Source of the DNA: GCA-003244245 sp035714625
GTDB lineage: Bacteria; Actinomycetota; Actinomycetes; Mycobacteriales; Pseudonocardiaceae
Direction: 5' to 3'
DNA length: 20,029 bases
Assembly (NCBI GenBank): GCA_035714625.1
Contig: DASTLT010000109.1
Location: 1 to 20,029, forward strand
Below, one piece after another: positions 1-6,361 of the stretch. The stretch's first letter is position 1, and every line of letters begins with the position of its first letter. The notes beneath the pieces were generated by a model. The model ran no database searches and was not told where the DNA came from. It worked only from the letters and a program-made list of their open reading frames with translations. Both the position numbers and the translations under genes were made by a program.

Positions 1-137
1 GCCAAGCATCAGCATCCGCCTCCGCGACAACACCAGCCGGGACCGTCACAGAAGCACACCGAACACCATCACAACCGCCGAATCACGCACCACGGCCCAG
101 CGTGTCGCGAGCAGTCAGCCACAAGATTCCCGACTAC

Positions 138-278
138 TTACTGTTCGCACGGGAAGGCACAGCCGCACACGGCGCAGAGGCCGAGGTCGTCGGTGTGTTC
201 GTTCAGAACCACGGTGGCGAGCTGGTGAAGCGCTTCGACTTCGCTGCTCGCCTCCGTCAGCGTGATCGTCTCGACCAT
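138..278 (-). CDS. 46-aa Cys-rich mini-protein, possible zinc-binding
   Basis: This short ORF starts with ATG five bases after the stop of the thymidylate-kinase-like gene and ends with TAA. The N-terminal 30 residues are acidic and probably helical (MVETITLTEA...). The C-terminal end holds four Cys in a compact cluster, CAVCGCAFPCEQ. Actinobacterial small proteins with a tail of the form C-x2-C-x(n)-(W/F)PC are common and are usually hypothetical; zinc binding is an inference from the Cys spacing. Third codon positions are mostly G or C (GAG, ACG, ATC, CTG, GAC), as expected for a real gene here. It is the last visible gene of the radical SAM/exonuclease/kinase operon. Function unknown. Confidence 0.68.
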   Translation of the reverse strand: MVETITLTEASSEVEALHQLATVVLNEHTDDLGLCAVCGCAFPCEQ

Positions 279-283
279 GCCGC

Positions 284-925
284 TCACCCCGCCGCCGGAG
301 CGAAGAAGGTCAGCAGCCGGTCTCGGATGAGCGCCGCGGATTGCTCGGGAGGCTGGCGGTTCACGTCCACCCGCAGCACGTCGAAGCCCGCTTGGATCAA
401 CCGTTCGGTGGCCTGCTGGTAGAAGTGGGCTTCAGCGTGCGAGCTGCCAGGGCTGAGTTGGAAGCGGTTATGCGGCCCGCGCTCACTCAGCCGCTCCGCG
501 ATGACCTCGGGGTCGGCTTCGAGGATGACAGCGAGGTCGGGCCGGTCAGCCTCGGCGTTGAGATGCCAGAGAAAGGCTGGATCAACACCGTCGAAGCGCT
601 GCATCACCAGACCTGACGGGATGTACCTGTCGCTCAAGACGACGCGGCCGGCCTCGGTGTTCGGCCGGACTTCGGCCTCAAGGTGGTGGTAGCGGTCGGC
701 TGCGTACAAGCAGGCCAGCGCGTGGCCGGTGGTCGTCTCGGTCAGCTCGCGGCACAACGCGCCGATGGGGCCGTCGCTCGACTCGGCGGTGACGTGTACC
801 TCTTCCCCAGCGGCAACGAGCAGTTGGGCGAGGTGCTGGACGATCGTGGACTTCCCGGCACCGCTCGGCCCGTCCACGCTGACGAACAAGCCGCGTTGGT
901 GATCAGAAAAGGGCCGGAGGTTCAT
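284..925 (-). CDS. Thymidylate kinase-like nucleoside monophosphate kinase (213 aa)
   Basis: Predicted cytoplasmic P-loop kinase of the dTMP kinase family, which transfers phosphate from ATP to dTMP or a related nucleotide. The Walker A motif GPSGAGKST is at residues 19-27, the family DRY motif (SDRYIPSG) near 98-105, and a LID-like Arg-containing segment (ERLSERGPHNRF) near 150. I chose the ATG at 925 because GGGAGGGGGCGAGG sits directly upstream and the protein then begins just before the P-loop; the longer ORF start has no such site. It overlaps the end of the exonuclease gene by 23 bp, so translation is probably coupled. An accessory context away from other nucleotide genes suggests a specialised paralogue rather than the housekeeping tmk. 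The substrate is not determinable from sequence. Confidence 0.85.
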   Translation of the reverse strand: MNLRPFSDHQRGLFVSVDGPSGAGKSTIVQHLAQLLVAAGEEVHVTAESSDGPIGALCRELTETTTGHALACLYAADRYHHLEAEVRPNTEAGRVVLSDRYIPSGLVMQRFDGVDPAFLWHLNAEADRPDLAVILEADPEVIAERLSERGPHNRFQLSPGSSHAEAHFYQQATERLIQAGFDVLRVDVNRQPPEQSAALIRDRLLTFFAPAAG

Positions 926-1484
926 CCTCGCCCCCTCCCGGTGACTCCCCGCGCAGCTCTTCCAGGCTGTGCGCCTTGGTGGCGAGCAGGACGAACAACC
1001 GCGCGGCCACCAGTGCGTCATACGTCGCTCGGTGCGGGTTGAGGTCTTCGGGCAGGCCCTCGGCCAGCTTGAACTCTTCGACCAAGTTGCCGAGCCGATA
1101 GCTGCTCATGCCCGGCACCAACCGGCGGGCCAGCTTGAGCGTGTCGAACACCTCCGGCGGTTCCCAGCCGGTCAGCTTGCGCTGAAGAACGTCCAGGTCA
1201 ACGTGGGCGTTGTGGGCGACAATCGCCGGGTGGCTCAGGGCCATGAGGACATCGACCTTGACCGCCTCGAATGGCGGGCAGTCGGCCACGTCCTTGTTGG
1301 TCAGCCCGTGGATACGGGTGGCGAAGTGCTTGATGGGCGACTCGGGCTTGACCAGCCAGCTCACCGGTTCCCCGATGCCGCCGTCGACTACGGGCACGGC
1401 GGCCAGCTCCACCAGGTCGGGCGGCTGCTGGCCGTTGCCCTCGACGTCCACGACCACGAAGCTGAGGCTCGTCCAGTCAGTCAT
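903..1484 (-). CDS. DnaQ-like 3'-5' exonuclease, DEDDh type (193 aa)
   Basis: Predicted 3'-5' exonuclease of the RNase T/DnaQ superfamily. All three Exo motifs are visible: VVDVEGNG (acidic pair D13/E15), HNAHVDLD near 91-98, and HRATYDA with the DEDDh His151 and Asp156. It is a stand-alone domain with a short Gly/Glu-rich tail. The ATG at 1484 is preferred because it begins right before the first beta strand and overlaps by 8 bp (ATGACTGA) the stop of the downstream reading frame of the radical SAM gene. A GTG at 1535 overlapping the frame-0 stop is possible and would add 17 residues. It sits between the radical SAM and kinase genes in one minus-strand operon. Whether it acts on DNA or RNA cannot be told. 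Confidence 0.85.
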   Translation of the reverse strand: MTDWTSLSFVVVDVEGNGQQPPDLVELAAVPVVDGGIGEPVSWLVKPESPIKHFATRIHGLTNKDVADCPPFEAVKVDVLMALSHPAIVAHNAHVDLDVLQRKLTGWEPPEVFDTLKLARRLVPGMSSYRLGNLVEEFKLAEGLPEDLNPHRATYDALVAARLFVLLATKAHSLEELRGESPGGGEDEPPALF

Positions 1485-2236
1485 CTTCGTTCTCGCCCTT
1501 CCATCCGATGTTGGCACGACCATGCCGACGCTCACGGTGCGGGTGGCGCACGTCGTGAACCTGGAAGCCGAGGGCGTGTTGCAGGTAGTAGCGCGGCTGC
1601 TCGGTCTCCAGGCCGGGCCAGCCGGTAAGCCTGGTCGAGGTGTTCGGGTGAGTCGTTGAGACCAGGCACCAGCGGGCGCCAGTAGAGAACCGTCCGATAC
1701 CTCCGGCGCGCCGGCCTGCTCATGAGCTTCAGCGACTCAGCCGCCACGTGCGACGGGTACGGCTCGATGTCCTTGTTGTCGATGCCGCTATACGTGAACA
1801 GCAGCGTCAACTTGATGTGCTTGAGCTGGTTCAGCCGCTCGATGTCGTCCGGCTTCATCTGGTGCCGCGTGATGACGAGCACGTGATTGGTCAGACGGCG
1901 CTCGTCCAGGTCTTCCAGCACGGCGAAGGCGTGCGGCCGAACAACCGGCAAGAACGGGTCGGTAGCCCGGTTGAACACCTGCACCGGGGTCACGTGCGGC
2001 TGAAAGTACCGGTGAGTCACCAGCTCCTCGACGGCCTGGGCGTCGCTCATGAGCGCCCGCGGCACCCGCTGATCCCACAGGCCGTAGGTGTGCCGGATGC
2101 AGTACGCGCAGTCGAGCGGACAACCCTGGATGTGGTTCAGGCTGAGACCGCTCTTGCGGTACTCCACGACTTCGCGGGCACGTTCCGGCAGTTGATCGAT
2201 CTGATCCCTGCTCAGCAGAGCAACACGAGTGATCAC
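1477..2236 (-). pseudogene. Radical SAM protein, internally truncated and frameshifted
   Basis: Starts with GTG at 2236, preceded at about 9 nt by GGGAG. The 4Fe-4S/SAM motif is CPLDCAYC (CX3CX2C), residues 39-46. The following segments (DPFLPVVRPH, LVITRHQMKPDD, YWRPLVPGLND) are like spore-photoproduct-lyase-type radical SAM proteins of unknown function. After QAYRLA the open frame runs to a stop at 1532 with atypical, AT-ending codons. In the +1 frame from about 1640 down to TGA at 1477 the codons are almost all G/C-ending and encode ETEQPRYYLQHALGFQVHDV, which looks like a genuine protein C-terminus and ends overlapping the exonuclease start. One extra C in the run at 1615-1617 would explain the shift. 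From memory, relatives are about 100 residues longer between these two segments, so an internal deletion is likely as well. Confidence 0.72.
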
Positions 2237-2244
2237 CTGGCAAG

Positions 2245-2294
2245 CTCCCGTATCCCTTGGGGACGGACGCCGTGACCGGCGTCCCTAACGGGAG
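2245..2294 (-). promoter_or_regulatory. Structured 5' leader of the radical SAM operon that can sequester its ribosome binding site
   Basis: Two nested perfect inverted repeats lie in the 138-bp gap before the radical SAM gene. The outer arms are CTCCCGT at 2245-2251 and ACGGGAG at 2288-2294 (7 bp). The inner hairpin has arms GGACGCC at 2265-2271 and GGCGTCC at 2278-2284 (7 bp, 6-nt loop). On the minus-strand transcript the outer arm at 2245-2250 is the GGGAG Shine-Dalgarno itself, so the folded form would hide it. The remaining AT-rich stretch 2295-2374 probably carries the promoter, and holds a GTTTC/GAAAC inverted repeat at 2326-2347. No -35/-10 pair is clear. A ligand or protein that would open the structure is unknown. 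Confidence 0.45.
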
Positions 2295-2374
2295 AGTAGG
2301 AAGGAATGACGTTCCTGAATAGAAAGTTTCTTGATATTTCTCGAAACACCACGAACGGGTGGGTGTACGGGAAA

Positions 2375-3292
2375 CTACTCGCTATCCTCTTGGGGTTCCG
2401 GGGCAAGATCATCTATCACGCGGTGGATGATCGCCCGCGCACTCCGGCCATAGCTGGCAACCCCGGCCAGGCTGTCGAAGATACCGCTGTAGAGGGACAG
2501 CTCTTGCGGCTGAGCGAGGTTCAGCTCCGCCGAGAAGGTCTCGACCATCACGCGGTCGGAGTCGAGAATCCAGAAGCCATGAGCAGGTGCGACCACGTAA
2601 GCCGTCTCGAACCCGATGATGCCGAGCTTCACGTTCGGTAGGGCAGACAGTGAGACCAGGCGGTCAAGCTGCCCGAGCATGATCTCCGGCGGACACAGCC
2701 GGTAGCGCAGAGCGGCCTCTGTCAGAACGAAGTGGAAGCGCTTGTCGGGCCGGTACAGGATGTCTTGACGCTGCACGCGCGCGGCGACCGCTTCGTCAAT
2801 GTCGTTTCTAACCTTGAAGACGGTGATGCTCTGCGCGAAGCGGTAACGGGCGTATTCGGCGGTCTGGAGCAGGCCGGGAATGAAGGTGGACTCGAACGCC
2901 CGGAACAGCCGCGTCTTGGCGTCGAGGTCGGCAATCTCTTGTTGGTGCGGCTTCAAGCCCACACGAAGCTGACGCTGCCACTCGGCGTGCTGGACTTCGA
3001 GGGTGTGCAGGGAGGCAAGGAGCGCTTCGGTCTCAGCTTCGCTGTTGGTTGCCCGCGTCCAATCGTGGATGTCGTCGTCGGTAGGTGTCTGCTTGCCGTT
3101 CTCCAGCTTCGACACCTTGGAAGGCGGCCACGACAAAGACTCCGCGAGCGCACGGCCGCTAAGTCCTGCGGATGTGCGTAGCTCGCGGAGTCGCTTGCCA
3201 AGCGCGTCACGTGCTTCGTGAACGCTCGTGATGCCTGTCGTTCGCTTCGGTGGCAAAGTCGTCCCGTCGTACGGCGCGATGCCAAGCGGCAT
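2375..3292 (-). CDS. XRE-family HTH regulator with DUF5753-type C-terminal domain (cassette 1)
   Basis: DNA-binding regulator of 305 aa. A helix-turn-helix of the XRE type spans about residues 31-82 (LGKRLRELRTSAGLSGRAL...PPSKVSKLENGKQTP). The long C-terminal part has the signature of the actinobacterial DUF5753 domain: STFIPGLLQTAEYARYRF, then FVLTEAALRYR and the HGFWILD segment. The ATG at 3292 gives an 86-bp overlap with the DUF6879 gene; no better in-frame start is present before the HTH. It is the last gene of a three-gene cassette. Such proteins in actinobacteria typically pair with small partner proteins (WhiJ-like loci); specific targets are unknown. It lies directly upstream of the radical SAM operon, so it may regulate it (inference). 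Confidence 0.85.
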   Translation of the reverse strand: MPLGIAPYDGTTLPPKRTTGITSVHEARDALGKRLRELRTSAGLSGRALAESLSWPPSKVSKLENGKQTPTDDDIHDWTRATNSEAETEALLASLHTLEVQHAEWQRQLRVGLKPHQQEIADLDAKTRLFRAFESTFIPGLLQTAEYARYRFAQSITVFKVRNDIDEAVAARVQRQDILYRPDKRFHFVLTEAALRYRLCPPEIMLGQLDRLVSLSALPNVKLGIIGFETAYVVAPAHGFWILDSDRVMVETFSAELNLAQPQELSLYSGIFDSLAGVASYGRSARAIIHRVIDDLAPEPQEDSE

Positions 3293-3752
3293 CTCGCCAG
3301 TAGTTGTGATGCACGATCACGGCGGGGTCTTCGATCAGTTCGCCGCCAAGGAAGTTCTCGTCGTCATCGAAGTGCATCCGCACCAGCTTGGACGAGTCGA
3401 ACAACCAGTAGTCGTAGTCCGGCAGGCCGGCCGCGTCATGACGGGCCAGGTATCTCGTGACCTCACCGACCGCGTTGGTGTATCCCGAGCAGAAGATGCC
3501 GAAGCGGCTGTAGTCGGTGAGCGGCATGGTCACCACCCGAACACGCGAGAACAGCCGCCCTTCCGCGGTGGCCTGCTCGATCATGGTCAGCCAGTTCTGG
3601 AACCAGCCCATGTCCACCGGCTCACCCGCGACAAACTGCCGCAACGCCTCGGACTCGTTCGCGGACTTGTAGAGGTCGCGCGTCTCCAGTCTGAAGGCGG
3701 TGTGCTCGAAGGTGCGGAAGAGCTGGCTGAACTCCGGGCCGGGCTCGATCAT
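3207..3752 (-). CDS. DUF6879-family protein (cassette 1)
   Basis: 181-aa protein of the actinobacterial family I recognise as DUF6879. Characteristic segments are FRTFEHTAFRLETRD near the N-terminus, RVRVVTMPLTDYSRF in the middle and the acidic block YDYWLFDSSKLVRMHFDDD. No catalytic motif, membrane segment or signal peptide is seen. It starts 5 bp after the stop of the small upstream gene and its 3' end runs 86 bp into the XRE gene, so the three are translated as a unit. The family habitually neighbours XRE/DUF5753 regulators; a regulatory or anti-regulator role is inferred from this, not shown. It is a more distant relative of the three copies at 13099-16073. Confidence 0.8.
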   Translation of the reverse strand: MIEPGPEFSQLFRTFEHTAFRLETRDLYKSANESEALRQFVAGEPVDMGWFQNWLTMIEQATAEGRLFSRVRVVTMPLTDYSRFGIFCSGYTNAVGEVTRYLARHDAAGLPDYDYWLFDSSKLVRMHFDDDENFLGGELIEDPAVIVHHNYWRDAAWHRAVRRDDFATEANDRHHERSRST

Positions 3753-3757
3753 CCAGC

Positions 3758-3994
3758 TCAGCGCTGACCCTCCTCGTTCAGGTAGCGGAGCGCGTACATC
3801 TTGAGCACGTCCTCCGGGATCTCGATCAGGGTCTCGTGGTCGGGCACGTCACCCACGTCGGCCAGTGCCTGAGGGTCGGTGACCTTCCAGCCCTGCGCGA
3901 TGTACGTCACGCGGTCGGTGCGGTCGGTGGCGAACAGGGTGGGCGACTGCCCCTCCTGGGACTCCGGGTCTTTGCCGAGGAACCGAGCACGCAT
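3758..3994 (-). CDS. Small cassette protein (78 aa), partner of DUF6879/XRE
   Basis: Hypothetical protein beginning MRARFLGKDPESQEGQSP. The ATG at 3994 has an excellent GGAGG seven bases upstream; the longer ORF to 4075 has none. Visible landmarks are TLFATDRTD, YIAQGWKVTDPQAL and an acidic end, PDHETLIEIPEDVL. The pattern 'V-x-G-x-x-(V/I)-T-D-P-x-A-L ... E-I-P/T-E' recurs in the small gene at 15133-15354 (GQAITDPAALVELG ... AIEITEAL), so both are members of the same partner family. It is the first gene of its cassette. Two copies of CACGTCA at 4031-4037 and 4059-4065 lie in the upstream gap and could be operator half-sites, with no independent support. Confidence 0.72.
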   Translation of the reverse strand: MRARFLGKDPESQEGQSPTLFATDRTDRVTYIAQGWKVTDPQALADVGDVPDHETLIEIPEDVLKMYALRYLNEEGQR

Positions 3995-4093
3995 GACGTA
4001 CCTCCGTTGCGAGAAATTTGGCGAACCGTTCACGTCATGGTGCGCCCTGAGGGTAGAGCACGTCAGGGAGGGCAATCCTTGCGGGCCGCTCTG

Positions 4094-4837
4094 TCAGAAC
4101 AGCCGCATCTCGTTGCTCGGCATCCCCCGTAGCTCGTCGTAATCAAGGATGACCACCCGGAAACCACGATCTTCGGCAAGGGTGCGTGCCTGAAGCGCAA
4201 CGCTCTGAGCTGCGAGAACACCGCCAACCGGGGCCAAAAGGGGATCGCGGTTCAGCAGCTCCACATACCGGCTGAGCTGCTCAACAGCGTCGATCGTGGC
4301 GCGGCGCTTGACCTCTACTGCCCAGTGCCGGGGACGCTGCGGGGTATCGGCGGGTTCGGTATCCTTAGCACCGTCGATCTCACCCCGGCGCTTGACCTCG
4401 ACCGCGACGGTCAGCCCGGCGCCGTCCCGGCACAACAGATCAACCGGCCCGATGGCGGTCGGGTACTCGCGGCGGATCAGGGTGAACCCGGTGCCCAGTG
4501 TCGCGGTGTGCTCGGCGAGCAGGGTCTGCAGGTGCGCCTCGACCCCGTCCTTGACCAATCCCGGGTCCACGCCCAGCTCGTGGTGTGAGTCGTGCAGCAC
4601 CTCGTCGATCTCGACAACCAGTTGTTCCCCGGCCCGGTTGGTGACCGTCCACCGGCTGGGCTGCTCGACCAGCGTGCAGGGCGGACTCATCCAGTTCAAC
4701 GGCTTGTAGGCCCGGTCGTCGGCGTGCACGCTCACCGACCCGTCCGCCTTGACCAGCAGCAATCGCGGTGCCATCGGCAGGTGCGCGGTCAGCCGACCCA
4801 GGTAGTCCACCTGGCAGCGGGCGATCACGAGGCGCAC
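4094..4837 (-). CDS. nucS: Mismatch-specific endonuclease NucS/EndoMS with duplicated catalytic segment
   Basis: NucS makes double-strand cuts at mismatches and provides non-canonical mismatch repair in actinobacteria and archaea. The N-terminal DNA-binding domain is well conserved (DYLGRLTAHLP, KADGSVSVHADDRAYKPLNW, HDSHHELGVDPGLVKDGVE). The nuclease domain has IGPVDLLCRD (Asp133) and VAVEVKRRGEID (Glu147, Lys149). The C-terminal RLF end is the family's clamp-binding-like tail. Unusually, 28 residues after the first E-x-K strand a second copy, WAVEVKRRATID (Glu175, Lys177), occurs and only then does the normal DAVEQLSRYVELLNRD helix follow. The protein is therefore 247 aa instead of roughly 220-230. 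GTG at 4837 matches the family N-terminus (VRLVIA); no clear Shine-Dalgarno is present, so a leaderless or weak start is possible. Confidence 0.93.
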   Translation of the reverse strand: MRLVIARCQVDYLGRLTAHLPMAPRLLLVKADGSVSVHADDRAYKPLNWMSPPCTLVEQPSRWTVTNRAGEQLVVEIDEVLHDSHHELGVDPGLVKDGVEAHLQTLLAEHTATLGTGFTLIRREYPTAIGPVDLLCRDGAGLTVAVEVKRRGEIDGAKDTEPADTPQRPRHWAVEVKRRATIDAVEQLSRYVELLNRDPLLAPVGGVLAAQSVALQARTLAEDRGFRVVILDYDELRGMPSNEMRLF

Positions 4838-4851
4838 AGGGTGCACAGTAG

Positions 4852-4898
4852 CTCGTGAGTGCGCAAACAGGGTTCGGGCACCCAACACCGCTCACGAG
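4852..4898 (-). terminator. Hairpin at the end of the ehu operon
   Basis: Perfect 8-bp inverted repeat: CTCGTGAG at 4852-4859 and CTCACGAG at 4891-4898. An inner GGGT/ACCC pairing lies within the loop. The ehuA stop codon lies inside the right arm. There is no U tract, which is common for actinobacterial terminators. It separates ehuA from the nucS start region. Confidence 0.55.
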
Positions 4899-5647
4899 AA
4901 AGCGCGCAGGAAGTCGCGGGTGCGCTGGTGGTCGGGGTCGTTGAGCAGCTTCTGCGGCGGGCCCTGCTCGAGCACCACGCCCCGGTCGAACATGAGTATC
5001 CGGTCGGCGACGTCGCGGGCGAAGCCCATTTCGTGGGTCACGCAGAGCATGGTGATGTCGGTGCTGGCGGCGATGTCCCTGAGCAGCCCGAGCACACCGG
5101 CGACCAGCTCAGGGTCCAGTGCCGAGGTGACCTCATCGAGGAGCAGCACCTCCGGCCCCATCGCCAGCGCCCGAGCGATCGCCACCCGCTGCTGCTGGCC
5201 GCCGGAAAGCTGGGTGGGATGCGCATCGGCCTTGTCCGCCAGCCCGACCAGCTCCAGCAGCTCGCGGGCCTTGCGCTCAGCCTCGTCCTTGGGCAGGCGC
5301 AGCACCCGCACTGGTGCCTCGGTGACGTTCTGCAGCACTTTCATGTGGGGGAACAGGTTGAACTGCTGGAAGACCATGCCGATCCGGCGGCGGACCTGGC
5401 GCAGGTGCTTCTCGTTGGCCGGCACCAGCTTGCCGGCACGCTCCATGTGGGTGAGGTACTGCCCGCCAACCTGGATGGTGCCGCCGTCCACCCGCTCCAG
5501 GGTCATCAGCAACCGCAGGATCGTCGTCTTGCCGGAGCCGCTGGGCCCGATCAGGCAGACCCGCTCACCGGGCTGGACGGCGAAGTCCAGCTCGCGGAGC
5601 ACCACGTTGTCCCCGTATCGTTTGACGACCTTGTCGAACGCGATCAT
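4892..5647 (-). CDS. ehuA: Ehu-type amino-acid/ectoine ABC transporter ATPase
   Basis: ATP-binding subunit of a polar-amino-acid-type importer. Walker A is GPSGSGKTT, the Q-loop FQQFNLFPHMKVLQNV, the ABC signature LSGGQQQRVAIARAL, Walker B VLLLDEVTSALDPE and the switch His in CVTHEMGFARDVA. The segment LRLLMTLERVDGGTIQVGGQYL with a long insert before RRIGMVFQQ, and the neighbouring EhuC/EhuD-like permeases, point to the ectoine/hydroxyectoine transporter group. ATG at 5647 gives MIAFDKVVKRYG, the normal family start; a TTG at 5701 would add 18 Ala/Gly-rich residues and overlap ehuD by 17 bp. Last gene of the operon. Substrate assignment is by family resemblance only. Confidence 0.82.
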   Translation of the reverse strand: MIAFDKVVKRYGDNVVLRELDFAVQPGERVCLIGPSGSGKTTILRLLMTLERVDGGTIQVGGQYLTHMERAGKLVPANEKHLRQVRRRIGMVFQQFNLFPHMKVLQNVTEAPVRVLRLPKDEAERKARELLELVGLADKADAHPTQLSGGQQQRVAIARALAMGPEVLLLDEVTSALDPELVAGVLGLLRDIAASTDITMLCVTHEMGFARDVADRILMFDRGVVLEQGPPQKLLNDPDHQRTRDFLRAFS

Positions 5648-5684
5648 CGCAGCCCGGCCCGGCCCAGCCGAACCGGTAGGTGCG

Positions 5685-6347
5685 TCAGCTCGCGAGTCCA
5701 ACTCGGCGCTCCAATCGCCTCAGCAGCAGCCCTGACGGGTAACTCAGCAGCAGGAAGAACAGACCGGCCAGGGTGTATGCCTCGAGGTAGCGGAAGGCGT
5801 TACCCCCGGCCTGCTGGGCCGCCCCGACCAGCTCCAGCACACCGATCGCCAGCAGCAGCGGGGTCTCCTTGAACATCGAGATCGTGTAGTTGCCCAGCGC
5901 GGGCAGCACCCGCGGGATGGCCTGCGGCAGGATCACCCCGGTCCAGGTCCGCCGCTGGGGCAGGTTCAGCGCGAGGGCGGCCTCCCACTGCCCGCGGGGC
6001 ACCGCGTCGATCCCGGCCCGGTAGACCTCGGCGGTGTAGGTGCTGTAGTGCACTCCCAGGCCGATGACCCCGACGGTGAGCGAGCCCAGGGTGATCCCGA
6101 AGGTCTGCGGCAGGACGAAGAACAGGAAGTAGAGCTGCACCAGCAGCGGGGTGCTGCGGACGAACTCGATGAAGCCGCGGACCACGACGGTGAGTGGGGC
6201 GAAACCGGTCCGCAGCAGCAGCGCGAAGACCAGCCCGAGGCTGTAGGCCAGGACCGATCCCAGCACCGTCGCCACGAACGTGATCAGCAGTCCGCGCAAC
6301 AGGTCCGGCAGGATGTCCAGGGCGAAACCCCAGTCCCAGCGATCCAT
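5685..6347 (-). CDS. ehuD: Ehu-type ABC transporter permease, EhuD-like
   Basis: 220-aa inner-membrane permease of the HisM/GlnP type with about five hydrophobic segments, beginning around LRGLLITFVATVLGSVLAYS. The EAA loop is visible as QWEAALALNLPQRRTWTGVI followed by LPQAIPRVLPALGNYTISMF. The phrase 'FKETPLL.AIGVLEL' is characteristic of EhuD. I prefer ATG at 6347 because GGGAG is 7-8 nt upstream; GTG at 6350 is equally open. It starts 14 bp after the ehuC stop and is followed closely by ehuA, with which it forms the translocation complex. Confidence 0.8.
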   Translation of the reverse strand: MDRWDWGFALDILPDLLRGLLITFVATVLGSVLAYSLGLVFALLLRTGFAPLTVVVRGFIEFVRSTPLLVQLYFLFFVLPQTFGITLGSLTVGVIGLGVHYSTYTAEVYRAGIDAVPRGQWEAALALNLPQRRTWTGVILPQAIPRVLPALGNYTISMFKETPLLLAIGVLELVGAAQQAGGNAFRYLEAYTLAGLFFLLLSYPSGLLLRRLERRVGLAS

Positions 6348-6361
6348 CACCGGACTCCCAT

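Noticed and set aside
1..137. Possible minus-strand gene start at 7-15 (GGAGG followed by ATG CTG ATG) running off the left edge
   Set aside because: Only three to five codons are visible, so coding cannot be judged. The rest of 1-137 shows no convincing ORF.
102..422. Plus-strand ORFs over the kinase and exonuclease genes
   Set aside because: They are antisense to genes with clear motifs and show no recognisable protein features.
1477..2236. Identification of the radical SAM protein as a viperin
   Set aside because: The cluster is CPLDCAYC and the later motifs are of the spore-photoproduct-lyase-like type; viperin's CNYxCxFC motif is absent.
4048..4076. TTGCCC/TACCCT promoter before cassette 1
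   Set aside because: The spacer is only 14 bp, and no better pair is visible.
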